Positions 20,001 through 27,766 of a DNA stretch of 40,659 nt are shown one piece after another; position 1 is the first letter of the stretch; each line of letters opens with the position of its first letter. The notes beneath the pieces are model-generated. The model worked only from the letters and a program-made list of their open reading frames with translations, did not search any database and was not told where the DNA came from. Source of the stretch: Candidatus Cloacimonadota bacterium (GTDB taxonomy: Bacteria; Cloacimonadota; Cloacimonadia; Cloacimonadales; TCS61); the NCBI GenBank assembly GCA_021736135.1, contig JAIPGO010000026.1, forward strand, positions 1-40,659, given 5' to 3'. Position numbers and translations under genes: made by a program.

Positions 20001-22402
20001 CCCAGGTTAAACTGGAACGAGATCACATTCCAGGCTGCGTTGATATAAGATGTATTTATGGCTACTGTAAAGGTCTCACCTCCACCGACAACAAGCTCCG
20101 GCGCGGTGATAACGGCATCTGCATAGGGTATCCCGATATTGATGATTCCATTACCCACATTTGGCAGATAGACGGCGTTATATTTGAACTGATCAAGCAT
20201 GATCTCAGTTGAGCCCAGTTGTAATGGTATGAAATTAAATCCCGCCAGACTGCCGGCTCCGCTGAGTGCATTATAATCTGCAAAGGCTACTGATAAATGT
20301 CCCGGTTCTACCTGGTAAGCTAAAAGACTGCCGCCCTGAGGTACGTCACCTAAGCCGTAACCTTCATAGGAAAGCATTGCCGGATCATAATACAAATGGA
20401 ATTGATAGGAAATAATATTCCAGTCTGCCTGTAATTCTTCCGTCATTATATTACAGGTGAATTCCATTTCCAGGTCTGCATCTACGTCTTCTGCATAAAC
20501 GCCCACATAATAATAAGGAACGCGAACTATAACTGAACCGGCTTCCAGATTCACTACCGGAATGTTATTATAATAGAAATCGCTGATAACCAGGTCTGTT
20601 TCGCCAATCACGTCTGCTGTGAAATTTAGATAATTCAGTGCCATTGGTGCTGTGATCGGATCTGCGCTGGAAAAAGCAACCTGAATTACTCCGGCTTCAT
20701 TTCCGTTGACTACCAGAATCCCTTCCGGCATTCCTTCACCTTCACTGAATCCGGTATAGGTTATTACTGCCGGATCATAAGTCAGCAGATACTGATATGA
20801 AATAACGCCAAAATCTGCTGACAGGGGAGTTGTGTAAATACCTGCTGCAAATTCTTCTCCCAGCGCTGTTTCCTGGCTCTCAACAGTTATAACTGCATCT
20901 GCCGGATTCGGTACATTTATTACTGTTACAATTACTTCATCTATACTATCAAATTCACCATCATTTACGGTCAGCGTGAACGTATAATCAGTATTCATCT
21001 CAACTTCCGGGGCTGTAAATGTTGGATTAACAGATGCAGGATCAGAAAGCTCAATATCTCCTTGCCAGAAATAGGTGATCGTATCATCGTTCGGATCATA
21101 AGAACCACTTCCGTCAAGCATTCCTTCAGCTCCCTCTAATAAGGCAAAATCCTCACCAGCATCCGCTATTGGAGGATTATTCGGATTCGTTATCGTTACG
21201 TCTCCAGGGATAAGATTTGTGATATATTCATTGTTATAAACAAATTCGCTTAATTCTATCTGATCTGTTCCATCTGATATAGCATTGAAGAGAAATCCTA
21301 CTATCAAGCCCTCTCCATAGATCGGTTCCGCACTGGCATAAGCTGCCTGGATTACACCAGGGACTGTGGCATTGATTATAAAATCATCTAATCTCCATCT
21401 GTTGTCTGCTATACCAGCATATTCCATCAGTTCAGCATCATAATTTAAAATGAACTGAAATGAGATGATCCCATTTTCCGGCATAATCAGGGAGGTTAAA
21501 ATATCACTCTCAAACTGGTCACCCGTAAATACATCTGCTCCGGTTACAGTTATGGTAAAATCCTCCCAATCAGGATATACTGTTACTGTTGATGATACTT
21601 CATCTTCCAGCGGATAAATGTTCATTACAGTCTCTGTTAAATAAACTTCGCTGTAACCAAATTCCAGCGGTTGTAACGTGACGATCAACAGCTCATTAAT
21701 TCCGGTTATGGCATCTGCCCCCGAATAAGCCACATTGATCAAACCTGGCGCGTTGGGATTCAATACCAGAATTCCACCCAGAGATTCATCATAGCTGTAA
21801 TCCACATAACTCAGCAGAGCTGAATCGTAATGGAAACTGAATTGATAGCTGATTATACCGTCTTCCAGTAAAATATCAGTCGATGTTACTGTCACATCAA
21901 GTGGAGTCATACCCTGATGAAGGGTCGGTTCTATAACAAATCCCACTTCCGGTATGCCGGTTATTACCACAGAACCTCCCACGATATTATAGATGTCAGT
22001 ATTGTTATATCTGGCTTCTGATAATGACATCTGGGTCTCGCATGGTTCCAGTGGTGTTAAATTAACTGTTAATAATTCTAATGTACCTTCCAGTACTTCT
22101 GCTCCTGCATAAGCCACATTCACAACCCCGGGTGTCAGGTCGTTCACCACTACCATTCCTGGCAGAGCGTCACCTGCTGCATAACCGTTGTATGCAAATA
22201 ACCCTGCATCATAATTAAGGATAAACTGGAACGATATTGCCGGATCTAAAAGTGTTAACTCACTACTGCTTATTACAAAGTCAAAAGGGGATAACCCAAG
22301 CTGATCAACATCACTCATCACAAAGCCTGCATCTGCCAGGTCTGCCTGCAATACTGATACTGCCAGGGTAAGTAACAAAATCATAAAGATTTGCCGTCTC
22401 AT
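14009..22402 (-). CDS. Giant modular secreted protein: cohesin-like, PKD-like, tandem-95 repeats, sorting domain
   Basis: 2797 residues; GGAGG lies five bases before the ATG. After a signal peptide (~1-20) come three cohesin-like modules (~25-407), a PKD-like module (~408-498) and four more cohesin-like modules (~499-1015). A second PKD-like module follows (~1020-1245), interrupted by a foreign module, then an eighth cohesin-like module (~1246-1368). Each cohesin-like module has an I(S/I)(Y/F)QF...YD core and a conserved (A/V)A(F/Y)AD or similar strand. Residues ~1370-2127 hold eight tandem-95/cadherin-like repeats joined by PVNDAP. Then come GAFVGDE modules (from ~2209, ~2322 and ~2614), a twin GWNL module (~2432-2610) and a type IX-like sorting domain with YPNPFNPE (~2713-2797). 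Probably a surface adhesin or scaffold. No dockerin or catalytic module was recognised. It appears to be transcribed alone. Confidence 0.85.
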   Translation of the reverse strand: MRRQIFMILLLTLAVSVLQADLADAGFVMSDVDQLGLSPFDFVISSSELTLLDPAISFQFILNYDAGLFAYNGYAAGDALPGMVVVNDLTPGVVNVAYAGAEVLEGTLELLTVNLTPLEPCETQMSLSEARYNNTDIYNIVGGSVVITGIPEVGFVIEPTLHQGMTPLDVTVTSTDILLEDGIISYQFSFHYDSALLSYVDYSYDESLGGILVLNPNAPGLINVAYSGADAITGINELLIVTLQPLEFGYSEVYLTETVMNIYPLEDEVSSTVTVYPDWEDFTITVTGADVFTGDQFESDILTSLIMPENGIISFQFILNYDAELMEYAGIADNRWRLDDFIINATVPGVIQAAYASAEPIYGEGLIVGFLFNAISDGTDQIELSEFVYNNEYITNLIPGDVTITNPNNPPIADAGEDFALLEGAEGMLDGSGSYDPNDDTITYFWQGDIELSDPASVNPTFTAPEVEMNTDYTFTLTVNDGEFDSIDEVIVTVINVPNPADAVITVESQETALGEEFAAGIYTTPLSADFGVISYQYLLTYDPAVITYTGFSEGEGMPEGILVVNGNEAGVIQVAFSSADPITAPMALNYLNFTADVIGETDLVISDFYYNNIPVVNLEAGSVIVRVPYYYVGVYAEDVDADLEMEFTCNIMTEELQADWNIISYQFHLYYDPAMLSYEGYGLGDVPQGGSLLAYQVEPGHLSVAFADYNALSGAGSLAGFNFIPLQLGSTEIMLDQFKYNAVYLPNVGNGIINIGIPYADAVITAPELVVGGGETFTVAINTSYINAAWNVISFQFNLGFDADMLEYVGYSNGSIINSGNLLAYENATGNVSIAFADFMPISGEGSLIELEFTAALELGQSVLNISDFKYNSLYLEYLEDGLVTIIEPYTDAVITCADAETREGLNFFVGISTTEIQDNWGVISFQFNVGYDTQYVDYVGYEAGDMITSGNLLAFENADGNIAVAFADYMSLSGVGDLIVLEFTALLQGETVLDLNQFKYNSLYLENLVDGNVYIEIGDYPPIADAGADQVVYEGDLVQLDGTASYDPDDFLRNRNAPDWSVNPPDFEYSCSFWGTISYNGVYTDDINDIVAVFVGDECRGIASLEYESVVDYTVQFGYILFGPMVYSDLTGGETLSFKVYDTSRDIVYDLDQTYPFIADNAVGGPMDPYIFDVTVEPGGDLDYLWTAPAEIVLDDPTSPLPTFTAPWVTENTDFVIELLVYDGAVWSEADAVTITVLDNPVSNLVVSAPVLETEEDMAIDVPITTTMLQPDMTIISYQFNLFYDPAVLQFDGYTAGAISTNMLVVNEVEPGNLSVAYADFTPIVGAGELLTFQFMALEGGVSPLDIENFKYNNVYITTVDGQVTVEGYNDTPIFDLPDTFYFDEDTELTVDFSQFIIDPDNDMHTIIPLGATNLSFVVNGYDVTMSAPENWNGSEMITFIVNDESGRAAAIDMAIITVLPVNDPPVIDVPPVMVFDEDGEMIFDIGMYASDVDGDELVLTVTGSNMLNADIVGLVATITGYENWNGEETLTFIVDDQQSRATAQDDCNFIVLPINDPPVIDVPPIMYFDEDTEMIFDIGMYASDVDGDELILTVTGMYILTVNIEDLVATITAPENWSGNEVLTFIVDDQVSRVVAEDVCEFVVEPVNDAPTLNLPDYVSFNEDEFLNFDVAPWADDVEMNVLDIVSVEYTETGLINVFSGMMIDFSTELNWYGVTEVTVTITDNVTRDMVSDVMTIEVLPVNDAPTLDLPDYASFNEDEFLNFDVAPWADDVDFNALDIVSVEYAASGLINVFSGMMIDFSTELNWYGVTEITVTITDNVTRDMVSDVMTIEVLPVNDAPTLDLPDYVSFNEDEFLNFDVALWADDVDLDVLDIVSVEYTTSGLMNVFSGMMIDFSAELNWYGVTEVTVTITDNVTRDMISDMMIIEVLPVNDVPTLDLPDYVSFHEDEFLNFDVAPWADDVDFDVLDIVSVEYDQEFLYNVVTGMGIDFSAAANWFGVTEVTITVTDNVSRLVATDVMTVEVLPVNDDPVIILPDEFIFDEDGELVIDFTPYLSDIDADELLLTVEEGVNVFAVIEGFIVTFTVAEDWYGSEVITFYISDQQGRAIASDDIIIFVEPVNDSPVIAGYLPVENVITLNDTTMVDFSIDYSDIEGGCLISWYINDQLLPGISGTSLPVTFDENGNFTVKVELADGEFSFENIWTINVWMGPDWVPVVYPSSTIAYGRVSIDGLPASPLDMVGAFVGDEMRGWINPVINNTDGLSYVTINVQGVQVEEINFILYDYSANDYYTLYETFTTNPGNSIGTPPNFLDLSFGSGEGPNWSPVIYTNSTIVYCIVTIEGSPAASGDRIGAFVGPQCRAVADVVVVNRETAYATLVIQGTVPEIVHFKIWDSSEDIIYNAATTLETSPGNEIGYPPNEILINGTTSSNITQSISLAQGWNLMSINVYPESYLVADLFADLIDAGTLLKVKNIFNSYDPNLPAVYNTLNEFEDGSGYYVKVSSGTTFEVEGTAVNVLDAEISLNAGWNLKGYLPQYAQPLEDALITIWDTLLKVKDSYGSFDPALPPQFNTLTTMNPGSGYWIKMFSAATLIYPQGTGRYVDNRVVCTIWEPVIYPNSTITYGRAYLNNVPVEGFIAAFVGDECRAATAVDNGYVSLVINGQESETASFKLYQDGVIYVTNLVITTSPGEDISGLQLYFETGNVPATTHLLGAYPNPFNPETTVHYALAQDGKVNIEVYNLKGQLVEVLVNTIQTAGEYQLVWNASHETSGIYFLRFSTNGVSETQKVILMK
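16301..17440 (-). repeat. Four tandem 285-bp coding repeats
   Basis: The segment CGGA/G..CATCATT recurs at 16301, 16586, 16871, 17156 and 17441, a step of exactly 285 bases (95 codons). The units at 16871-17155 and 17156-17440 are nearly identical along most of their length. Their differences concentrate in a short central part, roughly 17025-17085 in the first of the two. These units encode tandem-95 repeats four to seven of the giant protein. The near identity suggests recent duplication or gene conversion within the gene. Confidence 0.85.
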
Positions 22403-22744
22403 TATACCTCCATAAGGTTTAGTTTTTTTTCAATTTCACACAATTTCCTATTTCTACACCCAGTCTACCCTAATTTGTGTTATTTAAGTTTTATTGTCAA
22501 TCACTTTCTACTTTATATATTCAATATTAATTTTTTCTTCCTGATCACCCTGATGATAACTTATGATATTTTGATCACCAATTCCTGATTTTCACGTAAA
22601 TTTTCCAAGCTAATTTGCATCATTTAGCTAATCTAGCAGAGCTGTTTGAAACCCATAAGTCTTTTCCACTTAATTTATAATAACTTATAAATATCTAAGA
22701 TTATGAAAAAAAAGTGTATAACTAAATTCTCAGAGGTGATAACA

Positions 22745-22846
22745 ATGAATAATGAAATTTATTGGGCGATAATCTTTTCTCTACTTGGCCGTATCATCGA
22801 TCGTATTTTATCCATACAGGTCGTCGCCATCTTCAGGATTACTTAG
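22745..22846 (+). CDS. Possible small hydrophobic peptide, 33 residues
   Basis: A short frame, MNNEIYWAIIFSLLGRIIDR then 13 more residues, ends at TAG. It is preceded by GAGGTGAT at 22733-22740, an almost full match to the 16S anti-Shine-Dalgarno, with good spacing to the ATG. The peptide is mostly Ile/Leu/Val/Phe with an Arg-Asp centre, so it could be a membrane-associated or amphipathic helix. It matches no family I recognise. It may be a true small protein, a toxin-like peptide or a chance frame. The ribosome site is the main support. Confidence 0.35.
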   Translation: MNNEIYWAIIFSLLGRIIDRILSIQVVAIFRIT

Positions 22847-23008
22847 TACACTACTTTTGAAATGTCTCCTGAATCTTTACGGATTCCCAAAGTGATTCTC
22901 AAGGCAACCTGGTTCCTGCCGGGAATTTTACTTCGGACCAGAATTTCTAATAATGACATTTATCACTAAAAACAATCTAAAACACAGGTAGTTATGTCAT
23001 GAAATCAA

Positions 23009-23029
23009 AATAAAACGGGGAGATGCCAG
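23009..23029. repeat. Lone end of the MITE-like element
   Basis: These 21 bases match the reverse complement of 181-201 at 20 positions (AATAAAACGGGG, then a one-base difference, then GATGCCAG). Beyond the GCCAG edge the sequence differs from the 15-bp direct repeat flanking the first copy, as expected if that repeat is target DNA. No opposite end was found nearby, so this is a remnant or a solo end. Confidence 0.5.
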
Positions 23030-23048
23030 GAAAATATTATTCTATGAG

Positions 23049-23108
23049 ACTGCTATAAGGCAGACACCCATAACAACAAAATGTCATCGGTGTCCACCTT
23101 ATAGCAGT
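23049..23108. repeat. Imperfect palindrome with 20-bp arms
   Basis: ACTGCTATAAGG...GACACC (23049-23068) pairs with GGTGTC...CCTTATAGCAGT (23089-23108) with two mismatches around a 20-base loop. There is no T-run beside it, so a terminator is unlikely. It may be an inverted-repeat remnant of a small mobile element. Confidence 0.6.
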
Positions 23109-23194
23109 TTCTGAAATATAATTGAGCTAATTGATAGCAGAGTAGGGGATTATCTTCTATGATTCAGTAATTTCACTGCTATGGAAAGTCATAA

Positions 23195-23356
23195 GTAAAG
23201 AACACCCAAAAGGCACAGAACGTAGAAGGATTCGTCTTCAAGTTTTATAGATTACGGGATATGATTAAGACCTTTTTCGATGTTGGAAAAGAAAAGGATA
23301 AATCAAAACTGCAGGCGATATCTCAGGTGACAGCTGAAGTAATCAATAATAAATAA
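23195..23356 (+). pseudogene. Possible C-terminal gene fragment
   Basis: An open frame of 53 codons without a convincing start at its head. The first ATG, at 23261, would give only 31 residues (MIKTFFDVGKEKDKSKLQAI, then 11 more, ending INNK). The charged, helical composition looks coding rather than random. It could be the tail of a degraded gene. I do not recognise the family. Confidence 0.2.
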
Positions 23357-23455
23357 TAATAAAGTAGTGGGCAGGGAGAGATAATATATTTGACAGAGAA
23401 TATCTTTAGAGGATGTTTGTTTAGTAATGGAATGAAAAAAAAGGACAGGTAAAAA

Positions 23456-25585
23456 ATGCGAAAGATTATTTTATTTATGACTATTACTTTGGCTATAGCT
23501 GGATGTTCGCTGCCGAGTAACCCAGGTATTCCGACCTGGGAAACGGAGTTGCATTTTTATGTACTTAATGACAGTTATGATATTCTAGAGCTGGCAGAAG
23601 AAGACAGCGCCATAGTGCTTGTGGAGACGGCAGCAGGAGATACGGTGCTTGGAATTTATCAGGAAGAAAATAACACACAGGCAATAGAAATGGGGGCAAC
23701 GGAAGTGATCACGGAAACGGAAACATCTGAGATTGGTGATATTGCCTTGCCTGAAGTAAATACGATATCCGGGCTCAATACATTTCAGGAATTTGCTGAT
23801 GCTTCAGGGGAGCAGTTTGGAGATCAGGGCGTTAGTGTTCCGGAGATTTTGCCGTTTAATTTTGGGAAGGTGCAAGAGGATTTGAATCCTATCGAGGAGA
23901 TAGAGACAGTAACAGTATTAGAGGGAAGTATGCAACTTGTGATCACGAATAATATGATTGTCATTCTGGGAAATTACGAAGGCGGTTCACCTTACAAGGT
24001 GCGTCTGGTTCACATTGCTGGAGGAGATACTCTGGATGTAATAGAGCAGATTATATTAAATGACAGGAATATCGGGATTGGGGAGACTTTTGCGACAGAT
24101 ATAGATCTTTATGGTGTTACATTATACAAGGATATGAGCCTTTTGATGACAGGAGGCAGTCTGGGAACTGATGGAGAGCCGACTACGATAGACTATTTAA
24201 GTGAGCTTTATACATTAATTGACTTTCAGAGTGGCATGACGGCGAGTTCGGCAAATGCCATGATCGCGGAACAGACCATAATGGATACAATGTATCTGGA
24301 ATTTGATGAGGATTACAGTTTGTATGAAGCAGAATTGCTGAATGATCCGAATTATGAACTGGCTATCCACGTGGTAAATCAATTAGATATTGATCTGCGG
24401 GTACTCATAGAAATTCCGAGTTTGTTTCCTGCCGGTTCGCCGGAATATTATACCACGAATTTTACGGTTGAACGCAACGGAGGAATGGGACTGGAATCTG
24501 TAAAGGATACAGTTATCTATTTGGGAGGAGCGGAATTACGGAATAATGACGAACTACTGGAAACGATAGATATCTATTCCACAGCATTTATAGATAGTAC
24601 GGAAGACGGTGATTATCGGCAGATTGAAGAAAGCAATTCCTATATTGTGGATGTTAATCTGTCTGAAATGGAGTTTAATTTTATCAGAGGATTGATTAAA
24701 CCACAGGAACAGGAACCAATTGAACAGATGATTACCCTTGATATAAACTATCCGGAAATCGAAGAAGGTGGGCAGTTCTGTTTTGTCGGGGAAAGCAGTC
24801 TCACTTTTGATGTTAATATGGGAGATTCTCAAATACCTGGTGAGTTAGTCCTTGATGTGAGAGGTTACAGTCAAAATGAGGAGGAGATCCAGCTCATCGA
24901 TAACAATACAGGTGATCTGCCGGTTATAACGCTTCCCGGGGAGAGCAGTTTTGCTATAGTAATTGACAGTGAGACCCATAATCTCAACGAATTATTGTCG
25001 ATTTTACCAAAACGGATAGAACTTCTGGTGAATATAACAGCGGGTGATGGAGAGACGGAACTAATCTATCACAGTGGAAACATGATGACCATACAGACGA
25101 CTCTGGAATCAACGCTGGCATTAGCTTCGGAAGCCTGGGTGATTCCCACCGAAGATGGAGAGTCAAAAATAGCAGAAGAGGAAATAGCGCTGGAGCAGCA
25201 ATATTATGATGCTTTCCAGGGCGCAGAGATACTATTGACATATATAAATACCACCGGATCTATGGTCAATGGAGAAATTCTATTATCGGATACGCGGGAG
25301 CATATTGCAGAAGAGATATATAACTTTGACAATCCGGATATGGAAGTAGTTGACATCATCAGCATACCGGCGCTGGCAGAAACAGGAATTGCCGATTCGC
25401 TGGAAATGAGCATAATAATAGAACAGGAAGACCTTGGTTATCTTTTAGAAGATATATCCTATATAGGCAGCAGATTGAGACTGGTAAGCACTGGGGAGCA
25501 GGCGCTATCAGGAGAAGTTAAACTGACTGCTAAAGTGAAATTAAAAGTGAACATATCGGATGACCTGATTTCGGGAGAGGAGTAG
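23456..25585 (+). CDS. Large hypothetical lipoprotein
   Basis: 709 residues. The N-terminus MRKIILFMTITLAIAGC is a lipoprotein signal with the lipobox AIAGC, so the mature protein should be lipid-anchored on the periplasmic or outer-membrane side. The rest is acidic, poor in Cys and rich in beta-forming residues, with several similar segments of the form E.G....L..N.....L....., suggesting repeated beta-sandwich domains. No sorting domain and no catalytic motif is visible. It ends five bases before the next gene, an outer-membrane protein with its own GAGGAG site, so the two are probably co-expressed and may act together. Function unknown. Confidence 0.8.
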   Translation: MRKIILFMTITLAIAGCSLPSNPGIPTWETELHFYVLNDSYDILELAEEDSAIVLVETAAGDTVLGIYQEENNTQAIEMGATEVITETETSEIGDIALPEVNTISGLNTFQEFADASGEQFGDQGVSVPEILPFNFGKVQEDLNPIEEIETVTVLEGSMQLVITNNMIVILGNYEGGSPYKVRLVHIAGGDTLDVIEQIILNDRNIGIGETFATDIDLYGVTLYKDMSLLMTGGSLGTDGEPTTIDYLSELYTLIDFQSGMTASSANAMIAEQTIMDTMYLEFDEDYSLYEAELLNDPNYELAIHVVNQLDIDLRVLIEIPSLFPAGSPEYYTTNFTVERNGGMGLESVKDTVIYLGGAELRNNDELLETIDIYSTAFIDSTEDGDYRQIEESNSYIVDVNLSEMEFNFIRGLIKPQEQEPIEQMITLDINYPEIEEGGQFCFVGESSLTFDVNMGDSQIPGELVLDVRGYSQNEEEIQLIDNNTGDLPVITLPGESSFAIVIDSETHNLNELLSILPKRIELLVNITAGDGETELIYHSGNMMTIQTTLESTLALASEAWVIPTEDGESKIAEEEIALEQQYYDAFQGAEILLTYINTTGSMVNGEILLSDTREHIAEEIYNFDNPDMEVVDIISIPALAETGIADSLEMSIIIEQEDLGYLLEDISYIGSRLRLVSTGEQALSGEVKLTAKVKLKVNISDDLISGEE

Positions 25586-25589
25586 AACG

Positions 25590-26846
25590 ATGAATAAGAT
25601 AATATTAACTATCATACTTGTGTTCATGACAGTACAGGTTTTTGGATATTTTGAATATTTTTCTGAAAATCCGGCAGCGATTGGCGACAGAACTTATGGA
25701 GACATCATCCTTCCCGGCTTTGATTTCCGGGGAGGATTCAGTAATAATAGCCTGAAGATGTCTGATCTGAGTATGTTTGAAAAGGGACACTTACTTACGG
25801 ATGGAGAGAAAGCTAAATTAGCGGGTTCGGATTTAAGTTTTTCCGGTTATGGACGCGTGAACCTGCTTGGTTTAGGATTTCGCAACTGGGAATTTTCTAT
25901 AAATAATCATACAAAAGGTTATCTGGGAAATATTGATAAGGAATTTCTGGAGATGGCTCTTTATGGAAATGAGGAGGAGGGTTACATGCAGAGTGCCATT
26001 TCTGACAGCTATTTCTATAATTTTATCAAGGGAAAATTCAACTGGACATATCCGAGAGGATTAAATCTTTCCTTTATTCCCAGTGTAAGATTAGCCGACA
26101 AGAATTCCAGCGGATTCGTTTATACACTGGAAAACATTCTGAATTATTGCCTGGAAATGAACATCTATCTGGGCGGCAACATAAACTTTTATAATGCCAA
26201 CGGTTACGGTAAGGTTCTGGAAAGCACTCAGGAACTGGTAAGTTGTGCGGACAGTCTGTATTACCGTTATGATCTGGATGTGATTTACACAGATCCTGAT
26301 ATGCAGGATATAAACTCGGGATTAAGCTGGGGTTTTGGATTGGGTATGAAACTGGAGCTGCCCGGGGGCTGGTTTCATTTTGGAGTTGATGACATAGGTT
26401 CCACTTTTCACTATGATGGACTGGTGCGTGGTCATTATACTCATTATTATATTGATTATCTTGATCTTTTCAATGAAGATTATGAGCCAATAGATGAGGG
26501 AAATGAGATAGATGATGAACCATACCCGGATGGTGCTGATGAGAAGATCAATCCGACTTTGGTGATCGGTGCAGAGTATAAGGTTCTCGAAAAAGTGCAG
26601 GTTATGGCAAAATACCTTAGTTGTGATTACAGGAATGACGGATTCTTTTTAAGCAGTACTTACAGGCCATTATCCTGGACACCTTTGCGCTTAACATACG
26701 GTGTCGGAGAAATAGACAGTTATAAATTTGATTTTGGTTTTGATACAGAGTCATTTGAGATTCTGATGGGTTTCATCAGCTATGATGGTGTGTTTAATGG
26801 AGCTAAGGGTTATGGTGCGGATTTCGGGATAAGATTTAAATTTTAA
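25590..26846 (+). CDS. DUF5723-like outer-membrane protein
   Basis: 418 residues with a signal peptide (cleavage near QVFGYF). The start of the mature protein (SENPAAIGDRTYGDIILPGF), the NNSLKMSDLSMFEKGHLLT region and the following Gly/aromatic strands resemble DUF5723 proteins of Bacteroidota-type bacteria, which are predicted outer-membrane beta-barrels. Alternating strands run to the end, closing in FGIRFKF, with a terminal Phe typical of outer-membrane proteins. It is the second gene of a pair with the lipoprotein just upstream, and an intrinsic terminator follows. The family assignment is from memory of its pattern; the barrel fold is inferred. Confidence 0.7.
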   Translation: MNKIILTIILVFMTVQVFGYFEYFSENPAAIGDRTYGDIILPGFDFRGGFSNNSLKMSDLSMFEKGHLLTDGEKAKLAGSDLSFSGYGRVNLLGLGFRNWEFSINNHTKGYLGNIDKEFLEMALYGNEEEGYMQSAISDSYFYNFIKGKFNWTYPRGLNLSFIPSVRLADKNSSGFVYTLENILNYCLEMNIYLGGNINFYNANGYGKVLESTQELVSCADSLYYRYDLDVIYTDPDMQDINSGLSWGFGLGMKLELPGGWFHFGVDDIGSTFHYDGLVRGHYTHYYIDYLDLFNEDYEPIDEGNEIDDEPYPDGADEKINPTLVIGAEYKVLEKVQVMAKYLSCDYRNDGFFLSSTYRPLSWTPLRLTYGVGEIDSYKFDFGFDTESFEILMGFISYDGVFNGAKGYGADFGIRFKF

Positions 26847-26863
26847 TTGCACATATATCAATG

Positions 26864-26897
26864 ACAAGCAATCCTGTTTCAGGATTGCTTGTTTTTA
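26864..26897 (+). terminator. Intrinsic terminator
   Basis: A perfect 13-bp stem (ACAAGCAATCCTG and its complement, 26864-26876 and 26880-26892) with loop TTT is followed by a T-run. It closes the lipoprotein/outer-membrane pair. Confidence 0.9.
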
Positions 26898-26916
26898 TAT
26901 TATAAAAGGAGCGTAT

Positions 26917-27669
26917 ATGAAGAATGACCGCAGCATATTAAATGCAAATGAGTGGAGAAGCTATGATTTCAAGGAAACAGATCAGAATCAGGGAGTGAAA
27001 CCTCCTGCAGTATGTAAACCGTTTCCGGAAAATGGCATAGTGATTAATTTACCAAGACCTGAGAACTGGGAATGGCAGCAAAGTGGTGATCTTAGTAAAC
27101 TGATCAGAGAGCGGGTAAGTGTGAGGAAGTATCTGAAGGATGCGCTGAGTCTGGAGGAGCTTTCCTATCTTCTCTGGAGTACTCAGGGGATACGGGAGGA
27201 GATCAATCAAGCCACCAGTAAACGATTTGTACCTTCCGCCGGGTCACGACATGCCCTGGAAACATATCTGGCAGTGCTCAATGTGGAAGGAGTCACCCCG
27301 GGAATGTATCGATATTTACCCAAAGAACATCAACTTTTGTTTCTTTATCTGCCGGAGGAATTCAGCTCGATGATCGTTAGTTCTGTGAAAGGTCAGGTTT
27401 TCTGTTCGACGGCAAATGTAGTATTTTACTGGAGTGCGATACCTTACAGAATGGAATGGCGTTATGCAGTTGCCTCAACGAAACTGATTTTGCTTGATGC
27501 AGGGCACGTATGCCAGAATCTGTATCTAACAGCGGGAGCCATAGGCTGTGGTACCTGTGCCATAGCGGCTTATGATCAGGTTGAAGCCGATAAACTCTGT
27601 CAGCTGGATGGGGAAGAGGAACTGATAATCTATATTGCACCTGTTGGCAAAAAAAATCGAGAATTGTAA
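26917..27669 (+). CDS. SagB/nitroreductase-family flavoprotein
   Basis: 250 residues with AAAGGAG before the ATG. The region ERVSVRKYLKDALSLEELSY, then LLWSTQG, then FVPSAGSRHALETYL are nitroreductase/SagB-type FMN-binding elements. GHVCQNLYLTAGAIGCGTCA near the C-terminus is the second flavin-contact segment. Members include thiazoline/oxazoline dehydrogenases of peptide natural products and many stand-alone redox enzymes. No precursor peptide or cyclodehydratase gene is nearby, so a natural-product role is not supported. It appears monocistronic, with a terminator upstream and about 100 bases before the protease gene. Substrate unknown. Confidence 0.85.
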   Translation: MKNDRSILNANEWRSYDFKETDQNQGVKPPAVCKPFPENGIVINLPRPENWEWQQSGDLSKLIRERVSVRKYLKDALSLEELSYLLWSTQGIREEINQATSKRFVPSAGSRHALETYLAVLNVEGVTPGMYRYLPKEHQLLFLYLPEEFSSMIVSSVKGQVFCSTANVVFYWSAIPYRMEWRYAVASTKLILLDAGHVCQNLYLTAGAIGCGTCAIAAYDQVEADKLCQLDGEEELIIYIAPVGKKNREL

Positions 27670-27766
27670 CTTCCGATTAGTTGTGCGTTAAATTTAGAAA
27701 AAGTGCGGAGGTGGTATCCGGTAAGTGTAATATTTTTTTATATTATTTAATATCGGAGGTGTTTAT

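Larger units (their letters stand above)
22403..23455. other. Gene-poor kilobase with repeat debris
   Basis: No long open frame on either strand. On the minus strand, TTGACA (22500-22495) lies about 95 bases before the giant gene's start and may be its -35 box, though no clear -10 follows. The region also holds a 33-codon frame with a strong ribosome site (22745-22846), a lone copy of the MITE-like end (23009-23029), an imperfect palindrome (23049-23108) and a short frame lacking a good start (23195-23356). This mix looks like decayed mobile or repeat DNA between two secreted-protein loci. Confidence 0.5.

Noticed and set aside
14009-22402. A cellulosome scaffoldin
   Set aside because: Cohesin-like modules alone are not enough; no dockerin, carbohydrate-binding module or glycosidase was recognised in the window.
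22403-23455. An intact insertion sequence
   Set aside because: No frame long enough for a transposase and no matching pair of ends; only fragments are visible.
26917-27669. A thiazole/oxazole-modified peptide biosynthesis cluster around the SagB-like gene
   Set aside because: No precursor peptide, cyclodehydratase or transporter nearby; the neighbours are a terminator and a protease gene.
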